NCBI GenBank assembly: GCA_015065805.1
Contig: SVPN01000001.1
Coordinates: 30,284-94,283, forward strand
Reading direction: 5' to 3'
DNA: 64,000 bases
DNA from: Oscillospiraceae bacterium
Lineage (GTDB): Bacteria; Bacillota; Clostridia; Oscillospirales; Acutalibacteraceae
Below, one piece after another: positions 1 through 6,450 of this stretch. Position numbers and translations under genes: made by a program. Under the pieces are notes generated by a model. That model was not told the DNA's origin and did no database searches. It saw only the letters and a list, made by a program, of their open reading frames with translations. Position 1 is the first letter of the stretch. Every line of letters starts with the position of its first letter.

Positions 1-324
1 TGCGGCATTTAATGCATCCGCAAGCGTACGGATCACCGAACATTGCGGCAGATAAGCAGCAGGAACATCCATCTCAACGCCGAGATACTCAAGACGAACG
101 GTTTGACCGTCATACAGCATTGTCAGTCCTTGCAATTCCTGCGGTTGCGAAAATGTCAGCGTCGTTTTCGCGGGATCTGTGCGGTCAAGCTCTGCCGCAA
201 CCGACACTCCCTCCAAGGAGCACTCGACCCGACAACGAAAACCACTCACGACCGGAGAAGTCGATCGGACAGAGCAGGATGTAAGCAAACACAACCCAAG
301 CAGTATACAAGCAAACCGATACAC
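1..324 (-). CDS. Partial lipoprotein, possibly LolA/GerS-like (3' end outside window)
   Basis: An open frame runs off the left edge of the window. A GTG start lies 6 bases after the stop codon of the NADHX-repair gene, with a GAGGGTGA ribosome binding site overlapping that stop. The first 17 codons give a short basic and hydrophobic stretch ending in the lipobox LLTSC, so the product should be a lipid-anchored exported protein. The mature part seen, about 90 residues, has alternating hydrophobic residues (LTFSQPQELQGLTMLYDG) that recall the beta-rich LolA/GerS-type lipoproteins which Clostridia often encode near alanine racemase. That family assignment is inference. The C-terminus is not visible. 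Confidence 0.6.
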   Translation of the reverse strand, partial: MYRFACILLGLCLLTSCSVRSTSPVVSGFRCRVECSLEGVSVAAELDRTDPAKTTLTFSQPQELQGLTMLYDGQTVRLEYLGVEMDVPAAYLPQCSVIRTLADALNAA

Positions 325-330
325 CGAGCA

Positions 331-1935
331 TCACCCTCGCTTTTCAAATTGCGAAAGCAACATCGGCAGTTCCCCGAGCAGATCCGTCGGGAGCATTCCC
401 GTCTCGCTTAACCGCTGAGCAGTTCTGACTGCCGCTAAGCTGTGCAGATGCACGGCGGTCACACTCGCACGATACGGATCGGTACCCTGCGCAACAAGCG
501 AAGCGATCATTCCCGCAAGCACATCGCCGCTCCCACCTTTTGCGAGACCCGAACACGGGACTGTATTGATGTACACCCGCTCACAAGGATCCGCGACCAA
601 CGTATGGGCACCTTTCAGAACGACAGTAGCACCGGTTTGCTTGCTCAGGCGAATGGCGGATGCAAAGCGATCACGCTCCACCTCTTCCACGGAACAGCCA
701 AGCAAACGTGCCGCTTCTTTCGGGTGCGGTGTCAGCACCAGCGGTATACCGCTGTCGGACATTGCTTTCCATTCATCTATATGCCCGATATACGCATTTA
801 GACCGTCCGCATCCAAAATTTGCGGAACACGAAGCTTGGGAAGCAATTTGCGGATCATGGCGGCCGTGTGTTTATTGCGCGATAGTCCGGGTCCGCAAAG
901 AAACGCAGCGGAGCTTGCGCCGTTGACCGCTCCCGTAATCTGCTGAACAGCAGAAAACGCAAGACCGCCGTCCTTCGTTTCCTCAAGCGGATGATACACC
1001 GCTTCCCACAGCTGTCCCGCTACAATCGGATAGATCGACGCAGGTAAAAACATATGCACAAGCCCGACGCCGAGACGCATAGCTGCTTTTCCGCTGAGCA
1101 TAGATGCCCCCGCCATACCGAAGCTACCCGTCAGGGAAAACACCGTACCGTAGGTACCTTTGTGAGAATCCGATCGACGGAAGGTCAGACCGGCAGGAAC
1201 CGTGTCGCAAAGAATCGGATACACGTGAACGGCATATGTATGAACCAGATCCTGCGGGATACCGACATCAAACACGCGGATATCGCCGCACACAAACGCA
1301 CAACGTTCATACTGCATGCATCGTTTTTGCATTGTAAATGTCAGTGTATACGACGGTACAAGCAGCTGCGGATCAAACGCATCCTCATCCGCCTGCATAC
1401 CGCTGGGAATATCCACGGCAACGATCGTGCCTTTTGAACGTTTGCGAACATCCTTAAACACACGTGTTACCTCTTCAGGCAACGAACCGTGAAAGCCGAT
1501 ACCGTACACGGCATCCACCGCCACAAATCTTTCACATTCCTCCTCAACATCCTTATCCGGCATAACGTCGGCATATTGTTCGGAAGTATACTGTTCGGAA
1601 GGAATGATTCTCACATTCGGTAATTGTGACGCCTGACGGTACATCTCCTGCGCAATTGCCGTTTGCGGTTCCCCGAAGCGGATGACCGATACCGTATTGT
1701 CGGGAAATGCCTTTGCAAAGCACGTTGCCATCTTGTAGCCGTCACCGCCGTTGTTTCCCGCACCGCACAGAATCAATACGATCGACTCCGCATTGACAAC
1801 TCCTTTGTTTATCAGAAAATCCGCCGCTCGGGAGCCGGCATTTTCCATCAGGGTCAGATAGGAAATGCCGTTGCGATCTGCTTGCTCCTCCAGCTCACGC
1901 AATCGACGGCTGTAAAGAAAGGATTCGTATCGCAT
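331..1935 (-). CDS. nnr: Bifunctional NAD(P)H-hydrate epimerase / ADP-dependent NAD(P)H-hydrate dehydratase
   Basis: This 534-residue protein repairs hydrated NADH and NADPH. The N-terminal YjeF epimerase domain (about residues 1-215) carries ENAG and the glycine-rich GAGNNGGDG. The C-terminal ribokinase-like dehydratase domain carries DADGLNAY, PHPKEAARLL and GGSGDVLAG, the last being the nucleotide and catalytic loop. The length matches fused YjeF/YjeF_C proteins. An upstream in-frame GTG (1947) sits too close to the GGAG site, so the ATG at 1935 is preferred. It lies 22 bases after the small membrane-protein gene and is followed at once by the lipoprotein gene, so the three probably form one operon from the promoter near 2520. 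Confidence 0.93.
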   Translation of the reverse strand: MRYESFLYSRRLRELEEQADRNGISYLTLMENAGSRAADFLINKGVVNAESIVLILCGAGNNGGDGYKMATCFAKAFPDNTVSVIRFGEPQTAIAQEMYRQASQLPNVRIIPSEQYTSEQYADVMPDKDVEEECERFVAVDAVYGIGFHGSLPEEVTRVFKDVRKRSKGTIVAVDIPSGMQADEDAFDPQLLVPSYTLTFTMQKRCMQYERCAFVCGDIRVFDVGIPQDLVHTYAVHVYPILCDTVPAGLTFRRSDSHKGTYGTVFSLTGSFGMAGASMLSGKAAMRLGVGLVHMFLPASIYPIVAGQLWEAVYHPLEETKDGGLAFSAVQQITGAVNGASSAAFLCGPGLSRNKHTAAMIRKLLPKLRVPQILDADGLNAYIGHIDEWKAMSDSGIPLVLTPHPKEAARLLGCSVEEVERDRFASAIRLSKQTGATVVLKGAHTLVADPCERVYINTVPCSGLAKGGSGDVLAGMIASLVAQGTDPYRASVTAVHLHSLAAVRTAQRLSETGMLPTDLLGELPMLLSQFEKRG

Positions 1936-1957
1936 AACACCTGTCACTCCTTACGGT

Positions 1958-2470
1958 TTACATCTCGCGACGGGCACGGTCGGTCTCAATACGTACCTCA
2001 CGTGAAAGCCCCTTGCAAAGTGCTTCCAGCACTTCACGGCTCGGCTCAAACAGCACCAGCGTGTAGCCTTTTTTGCCTTGGTAGGCAAAAGCCCAGGTCG
2101 CTTGATTTTTAGAGCGTGCCGCCATCACAATTCGGTCAAACTTCATATCCGACGGCACTTGCGCTACGGGCAACAGAAAATCAAGTTTTGCTCCGCGCAC
2201 ACGCACGATCTTTTTGCGCTCGCGCCTGGCAACGATCTGATCAATATCGATCTCACCGTTGGTAACTTCATATTCCACTTCCGTACTCTGCATAGACGCG
2301 ACCCAGTAGATGCCAAAGCCGCTGAACGCCGCAATCGGAAGAAATGCCATCGGCAAGAAGATGAGCGATGCCGCGCACGCTCCGAGCAACACAACAACGG
2401 CACCGATCACCACCAGCACACGCTTGGCGGTCATCGACTGTTTGACGATCTGTTCGCAAAACACATCCAT
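1958..2470 (-). CDS. Small membrane protein, DUF6106-like, function unknown
   Basis: This is a 170-residue protein with two adjacent hydrophobic segments near the N-terminus (about residues 14-55, VLVVIGAVVVLLGACAASL and following). A soluble C-terminal domain of about 110 residues is rich in charged residues and probably cytoplasmic. The layout resembles the DUF6106 family of Clostridia; that name is recalled, not searched. The start ATG at 2470 is preceded by AAGAGGTG at correct spacing; an in-frame GTG nine bases upstream overlaps the binding site and is unlikely. It is the first gene of the leftward operon with the NADHX-repair enzyme. No catalytic motif is visible. Confidence 0.75.
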   Translation of the reverse strand: MDVFCEQIVKQSMTAKRVLVVIGAVVVLLGACAASLIFLPMAFLPIAAFSGFGIYWVASMQSTEVEYEVTNGEIDIDQIVARRERKKIVRVRGAKLDFLLPVAQVPSDMKFDRIVMAARSKNQATWAFAYQGKKGYTLVLFEPSREVLEALCKGLSREVRIETDRARREM

Positions 2471-2502
2471 TTGAAACACCTCTTATATGAATACTTATAC
2501 TC

Positions 2503-2531
2503 AGTATACCAGTTTCTTTTGGTTTTTGCAA
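2503..2531 (-). promoter_or_regulatory. Sigma-A promoter for the DUF6106-like / nnr operon
   Basis: On the minus strand TTGCAA (2531-2526), a 17-base spacer and TATACT (2508-2503) lie 33 bases upstream of the start codon. It is back to back with the folC promoter. Confidence 0.75.
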
Positions 2532-2540
2532 TGCTTTGGC

Positions 2541-2569
2541 TTGACCTTACGCCACTTTTTCGCTATGAT
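2541..2569 (+). promoter_or_regulatory. Sigma-A promoter for folC
   Basis: TTGACC (2541-2546), a 17-base spacer and TATGAT (2564-2569) lie just upstream of the AAGAGGTG ribosome binding site of folC. Confidence 0.75.
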
Positions 2570-2596
2570 ATAGGATATACATAAGAGGTGAAAACA

Positions 2597-3835
2597 ATGA
2601 ACTTTGAACAAGCAACTGCTTACCTGACATCCTTAAAACCCGCCGGCATACAGATGGGGCTTGAGCGTATGCACACTGCCTGCGAAGCCCTGTCCCATCC
2701 CGAGCGGGCGTATCCTGCCGTTCATATCGCGGGCACAAACGGAAAGGGTTCCACCGCCCGTATGATCGCCGCTATGCTGACCGCAAACGGATATCGCACG
2801 GGCTTATACACCTCTCCGATGATCACCGACATCACCGATATGATCCTGATTGACGGTGTTCCCGTGACGCCCAAGGAGTTTGCCGCGTGTGTCACGGCCG
2901 TGCGCCACGCCGTCCCTGAGGGTCTCTCCGAATATGAATGTCTGACAAGCGCGGTATTTGTCTGTTTTCAAAGACAAAAGGTCGATATTGCCGTGATCGA
3001 ATGCTGTATGGGCGGTGAAACCGACGCCACAAATATCATCCCTCCCCCGCTTTGCGCAGTCTTTACGCCGATTGCAAAGGATCACACCGCTTTTTTGGGA
3101 GACACGGTCGAAGAGATCGCCTCGTGCAAGGGCGGTATCATCAAAGACGGCTGTGATGTGATATGTGCCGCTTCGATGGACGAGGACGCGCTCGGAGTGC
3201 TTTTTGAAAAAGCCGCACAACACGGTGCGACGGTTCACATTCCCGTTGCGGGAGAAACTGCTGAAATCGGTATAAACGGAACCCGTTTTCACCACAACAA
3301 CCGCGAAGTGCGCCTGCGCCTTGCGGGTCATCACCAGCACGAAAATGCACTCACGGCTTTGCAGACAATGACCTGTTTACAGCGCCGCGGATTCCGTTTC
3401 GATGAAGAACGCGCTCTTGCGGCATTATCAGCGGTTACAATGCCGTGTCGGCAGGAAATCGTTTGCGAATCCCCGTTTGTAATGCTCGACGGCGCTCACA
3501 ATCCGCACGGTATCGAAGCACTTTGCCGGACACTTGAGGAAATGCCGCTTGATACACTGGTGATCGGTATGCTCGCAGACAAAGACTGCGACAGCTGTCT
3601 GAAGCGTCTGGCTCCCTATTTCAGGCGCATCATCTGCTGCACACCGCCCGATACACCGCGCGCACTGCCCGCCCGCGAGCTTGCGGCGACAGCATTGCAA
3701 TATCACGCAAACGTATCCGTTATTTCCGATCCCGTCAAAGCCTTTACAGACGCCAAAAAAACCTCCGCATCCATTGTGGTCGGAGGATCGTTTTACACAT
3801 CTTCGGTTGTAAGAAAAGCGATTATTTCAGAATAA
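2597..3835 (+). CDS. folC: Folylpolyglutamate synthase / dihydrofolate synthase
   Basis: This 412-residue Mur-ligase-family enzyme adds glutamate to folates (and possibly to dihydropteroate). The N-terminal ATP-binding loop HIAGTNGKGST is clear, followed by the family's GLYTSP region, VIECCMGGETDATNI and ITP-type FTPIAKDHTAFLG. The C-terminal substrate domain has LDGAHNPHG. The length is usual for FolC. The ATG at 2597 lies 8 bases after AAGAGGTG; the GTG at 2588 is within that site and rejected. It is transcribed alone from its own promoter, divergent from the membrane-protein operon. Confidence 0.94.
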   Translation: MNFEQATAYLTSLKPAGIQMGLERMHTACEALSHPERAYPAVHIAGTNGKGSTARMIAAMLTANGYRTGLYTSPMITDITDMILIDGVPVTPKEFAACVTAVRHAVPEGLSEYECLTSAVFVCFQRQKVDIAVIECCMGGETDATNIIPPPLCAVFTPIAKDHTAFLGDTVEEIASCKGGIIKDGCDVICAASMDEDALGVLFEKAAQHGATVHIPVAGETAEIGINGTRFHHNNREVRLRLAGHHQHENALTALQTMTCLQRRGFRFDEERALAALSAVTMPCRQEIVCESPFVMLDGAHNPHGIEALCRTLEEMPLDTLVIGMLADKDCDSCLKRLAPYFRRIICCTPPDTPRALPARELAATALQYHANVSVISDPVKAFTDAKKTSASIVVGGSFYTSSVVRKAIISE

Positions 3836-3842
3836 AAAATTT

Positions 3843-3880
3843 TAAGCGGTCAATGAGCGTTACTCTCTCATTGACCGCTT
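3843..3880 (-). terminator. Strong hairpin at the 3' end of the candidate RNA
   Basis: AAGCGGTCAATGAG and its exact reverse complement flank a 9- to 10-base loop. On the minus strand the stem is followed by AAAATTTTTT, and on the plus strand no T-run follows, so leftward termination is favoured. It may also stop folC transcription. Confidence 0.6.
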
Positions 3881-4660
3881 ACATCATCTTCGGCTCCACG
3901 GGACTATACCTCTTCTTTCTACAGATTTCGAAATTTGCAAGTCATCAGTTGGATTGATCAGACATTACCTGTTCATTGGTCCTGTTTCCTTTGAGTAGAT
4001 TTTTCGACCGAAGCGATTGCCTCGATTCAGATTTGAACATGTTTTTGTAAAGTTTGGATGAAACTATCTCATTGGAGTGTCCCTTTCGATTGTTACTGTT
4101 ATCGTTTGGAATGCTCTGTTCAGTTTCCGTTCACCTTGTTCAGTGAACAAATTTACATGTTCATCGGAGTAAGTTCCTTTCGTGATTTGATCCTTGTTAT
4201 CGATTGATAACGATTTCAACTTATACTACGTGAAGATTTCGTACCTCATCTTTCTTCAGATTTTCGGATTACGTGTTCATCGGAGTTAAGTCCTTTCACA
4301 GATCGTTTCATGGATTTACTCGTCTCGGATAACGTTCCCTTTTCGTCATCCGTTTTGTGCTCTATTCAGTTGTGATCTATATGATGGGATATCTCTGTTT
4401 TCCGGTCTGTTTACCTTTTTCCGTTTCAGGAACGACAGGTTTCCGTATCAGGAAATCGAACTGTCTTTCAGCAGGCTCTTTCAAATGCGGTTTTTCGAGA
4501 TCCTCTCATCGTATAAAGCTGAATTAGTACACGGGACTCATCCTTTCTCTACTCTTCTTTGGCGAACACATAGTTGCGAATTTTCATAGGACAACAGCTC
4601 CTTCGCTTGTTGCTTTGTTGAACCATTCGCCTGACTCAGCCCACCGGACTCACCTCTTTC
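3879..4660 (-). repeat. Degenerate motif repeated about nine times: SD-like site, UCC, start codon, very early stop
   Basis: On the minus strand copies of GAAAGG(A/G) or AGAGG are followed after 8-10 bases by a start codon preceded by (G/C/A)(T/A)CC plus one base, then a stop after few codons. Starts and frames are: 4644 GTG-GGC-TGA; 4587 ATG with 11 more codons to TAG; 4532 GTG-TAC-TAA; 4280 ATG-AAC-ACG-TAA; 4164 ATG-AAC-ATG-TAA; 4072 ATG-AGA-TAG; 3976 ATG-AAC-AGG-TAA; 3899 GTG with 5 more codons to TAA, ending at the terminator stem. A related copy at 4344-4312 lacks the start codon. GGA and UCC inside most copies could pair as tiny hairpins over the SD. The motif is directly visible; its function is not. 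Confidence 0.6.
4549..4587 (-). other. Possible 12-codon reading frame within the candidate RNA
   Basis: ATG at 4587 lies 10 bases after AAGGAG (4603-4598) and opens a frame for MKIRNYVFAKEE. It is the longest of the SD-preceded frames in the array. GCGAA upstream and TTCGC inside the frame could pair and hide the ribosome binding site. Whether it is translated cannot be judged from sequence. Confidence 0.3.
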
Positions 4661-4741
4661 GAGATTTTACGAAGGGGTTTTCGGGCTCTTTTCCGATCCG
4701 TTTTTCGGATCTCTTTTTGTCCCTTCCCTTTCGTCACCTTT

Positions 4742-4770
4742 ACTATAGCACACGTTTTCGTGAATGTCAA
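4742..4770 (-). promoter_or_regulatory. Consensus sigma-A promoter for the candidate large RNA
   Basis: On the minus strand TTGACA (4770-4765), a 17-base spacer and TATAGT (4747-4742) predict a start near 4735. This is among the best promoters in the window, yet no gene of ordinary size lies downstream before the hairpin at 3880. Confidence 0.85.
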
Positions 4771-4838
4771 TAGTTTTTTTAAAAAAAGTTGAAAACTTAT
4801 AGATATTTTGAATAGTTCATCTTTTTTGGCGTTTTCTC

Positions 4839-4867
4839 TTGACGCGGACAAAAAAACGCGGTACAAT
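4839..4867 (+). promoter_or_regulatory. Sigma-A promoter for the DUF1292 gene
   Basis: TTGACG (4839-4844), a 17-base spacer and TACAAT (4862-4867) lie upstream of the DUF1292 leader, divergent from the promoter of the large RNA. Confidence 0.8.
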
Positions 4868-4876
4868 AAGAAAAGC

Positions 4877-4901
4877 GGGGTTCGTAAAACCCCTGTTTTT
4901 T
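4877..4901 (+). terminator. Terminator-like hairpin in the 5' leader of the DUF1292 gene
   Basis: GGGGTT and AACCCC flank a short loop and are followed by TGTTTTTT. The hairpin sits about 5 bases after the predicted transcription start and 50 bases before the gene, so it could attenuate transcription. The stem is only 6 bp. Confidence 0.45.
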
Positions 4902-4950
4902 ACGCTCAAAACACGATATCGGCATATTTATGAACGGAGTTGCATACACT

Positions 4951-5262
4951 ATGACAGAAGAAATGCTTGACGGTTTCATTGACACCGTCGTTCTGATGGA
5001 CGAAAACGGCGAACAGCAGGAGTTTGAGGTGCTTGACGGCATCCAGACCGACGACGCGCGCTACATCGCTCTTCTCCCCATTTTTGAAAACCCCGAAGAA
5101 GCGGTGGACTCGGACGGTGAGCTGCTGATCATGCGCGTAGAGGAAGAGGACGGCGGCGAAGTATATGTCACCATCGACGACGCCGAAGAATATGAAGACA
5201 TTCTTTCGATTTTTGAAGAGCGTCTTTCGGAGTTTTACGAAATCGATCATCTGGACGAATAA
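4951..5262 (+). CDS. DUF1292 (UPF0473) family protein
   Basis: This acidic 103-residue protein has the DUF1292 pattern: a short beta strand with a conserved polar segment (VVLMDENGEQQEFEVLD), an ALLPIFENPEE block and an acidic tail. Family members such as B. subtilis YrzB have no established biochemical role. A GGAG site lies 11 bases before the ATG at 4951; the ATG at 4930 has no binding site. The gene is followed directly by the probable 6S RNA and shares its intergenic region with the divergent large RNA. Confidence 0.8.
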   Translation: MTEEMLDGFIDTVVLMDENGEQQEFEVLDGIQTDDARYIALLPIFENPEEAVDSDGELLIMRVEEEDGGEVYVTIDDAEEYEDILSIFEERLSEFYEIDHLDE

Positions 5263-5264
5263 GC

Positions 5265-5474
5265 TCTTTCCCCTGCGTAGTACGCGGACCGCTGTCTTAT
5301 AACCCTATTACAGTATAATTTCGGGAGCTTGGCTCCTGCGTCGGATTGCAGACCTCCCCGCCCGGCTTTGACCGTGTGCGGGACGAAGGGAGCGTGAAAC
5401 CGCGGGGCGGCACCCACCTGCTTTACTAATAGCAGGTTATCCTGACAGCATACGGCTATGTGGGGCTAATTATA
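5265..5474 (+). ncRNA. ssrS: Probable 6S RNA
   Basis: About 210 bases fold as a long interrupted rod, as expected for 6S RNA, which mimics an open promoter and binds sigma-A RNA polymerase. The ends pair (CCCC-TGCGTAG near 5271-5281 with CTATGTGGGG near 5456-5465, and GCTGTC with GACAGC). A large central bubble follows. An apical arm is closed by CCCCGC/GCGGGG. The 3' side of the bubble carries the ACCTGC/GCAGGT hairpin (about 5417-5438) after GGCACCC, which recalls Firmicute 6S RNAs. Ends are approximate. It is followed by a 20-bp-arm terminator. Assignment is by recalled consensus, not a covariance search. Confidence 0.7.
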
Positions 5475-5493
5475 TTTAAATGTATATTATCAT

Positions 5494-5534
5494 AAAAAGC
5501 TACCGTTATCCGAATCGGATAACGGTAGCTTTTT
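5494..5534. terminator. Bidirectional terminator between 6S RNA and the polysaccharide operon
   Basis: A near-perfect palindrome with 20-base arms (A5-GCTACCG... and its complement ending in T5) separates the rightward 6S RNA from the leftward epimerase gene. Confidence 0.9.
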
Positions 5535-5535
5535 A

Positions 5536-6450
5536 TCAGAATGTATGTTGTTTAAGATACTCGCAATACTGAGCAATGCCCCGAGCAAACGGCATCATCG
5601 GTTCGGTATCGAACTCACGGATCTTGCGGTTATCCAGAATAATGCGCTTGACATCCACTCCGCGCGCATTTTTGTAGGACACCTTCACCTCATAGCCAAG
5701 CTCGGAAAGCAAGGTCAGGATCGCGTTCTGGGAAACGCCCTCGCCGCTGCTGACGTTAAAGGTATCCTCTGCACCGCGATAACGGATAAGCGAATGGATC
5801 ATACGGCACACATCGTTGATGTGGATATAATCCCGCACCGTTTCACCGTCTCCCCACACCTCGATCTCATCGCCGACAAGCGCCTTCTTCACAGCCGCGT
5901 CCACAAATCCGACGCCCTTTTTGTAATCTTGACCGGGGCCGTAAGGGTTCGCAACACGTGCGATGACAAACTTCGTTTTAAACTGAATATTAAAGGTGCG
6001 GATAATATTTTCGATGCAGATCTTAATGCAACCGTAGTGGTTGATCGGAGTCGTGCGCGATTCCTCCGTGATGGGCTGAACGGGCTGATCACCGTACACG
6101 GTTCCGCCCGATGACAAAAAGATCATTTTTGTGTTTGTGCCGACAAGCATTTCACAAAGCTTTGCCGTCTGCACCAGATCTTTTTCATAGCCCTGCATAA
6201 ACTTCACGTTAGAATTGCCGGGTGTCACGGTGCTGATGGAATGGATGATGACATCCTGGTTATTGACCGCCGCGCTCAGCTGACGGTCATCAAAGAAGTC
6301 GCCCTCAATATAACGGATGCCGTCCACACGGTTCTGCGGGGCAAACAGATCAAATGAGGTGACCGTCCAGCCCTGTTCCAAAAAGTATTCGCAAAGATTC
6401 CGACCGATAAAGCCCGTACCGCCCAGAACCAGCACTCTGTTTTTAATCAT
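5536..6450 (-). CDS. NAD-dependent epimerase/dehydratase (nucleotide-sugar type)
   Basis: This 304-residue extended SDR enzyme probably acts on a nucleotide sugar. The Rossmann loop GGTGFIG is at the N-terminus, followed by SSGGTVYG, the catalytic YxxxK (YGCIK), and NPYGPGQ, which is typical of the UDP-glucose 4-epimerase/dehydratase superfamily. The exact substrate is not readable. The ATG overlaps the stop of the glycosyltransferase gene and has AAGGGG upstream. It is the last gene of the export operon running left from 12.9 kb, so it likely supplies or modifies a sugar for the exported glycan. Confidence 0.85.
   Translation of the reverse strand: MIKNRVLVLGGTGFIGRNLCEYFLEQGWTVTSFDLFAPQNRVDGIRYIEGDFFDDRQLSAAVNNQDVIIHSISTVTPGNSNVKFMQGYEKDLVQTAKLCEMLVGTNTKMIFLSSGGTVYGDQPVQPITEESRTTPINHYGCIKICIENIIRTFNIQFKTKFVIARVANPYGPGQDYKKGVGFVDAAVKKALVGDEIEVWGDGETVRDYIHINDVCRMIHSLIRYRGAEDTFNVSSGEGVSQNAILTLLSELGYEVKVSYKNARGVDVKRIILDNRKIREFDTEPMMPFARGIAQYCEYLKQHTF

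Larger units (their letters stand above)
3841..4735 (-). ncRNA. Candidate large structured RNA of about 0.9 kb, class unknown
   Basis: This stretch has no conventional gene and a base composition poorer in GC than its neighbours. It is bracketed on the minus strand by a consensus promoter (4742-4770) and a 14-bp hairpin (3843-3880). Read as RNA it holds many local helices. Examples are ATCCG/CGGAT around an A5 loop (4710-4696), GAAGGG/CCCTTC (4726-4721 with 4676-4671), CTC-GAAA-GAG (4663-4654), GACAG-TTTCC/GGAAA-CTGTC (4465-4434), CGGAT/ATCCG (4352-4328), GTTATC/GATAAC (4212-4197) and TTGTTC/GAACAA (4151-4137). The helices are joined by A-rich linkers, as in the ornate large RNAs (OLE, ROOL, GOLLD). 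I cannot match it to any of these by memory. It could also be a polycistron of very short translated frames; see the repeat entry. Confidence 0.55.

Noticed and set aside
2588..2596. GTG start for folC three codons upstream
   Set aside because: It sits inside the AAGAGGTG ribosome binding site, so the ATG at 2597 is preferred.
3881..4740. CRISPR-like array, from recurring strings such as ATCGGAGT and CCTTTC on the plus strand
   Set aside because: The repeats are degenerate, spaced 55 to 250 bases apart, and lack fixed-length spacers or cas genes. They are better read as the minus-strand motif in the candidate RNA.
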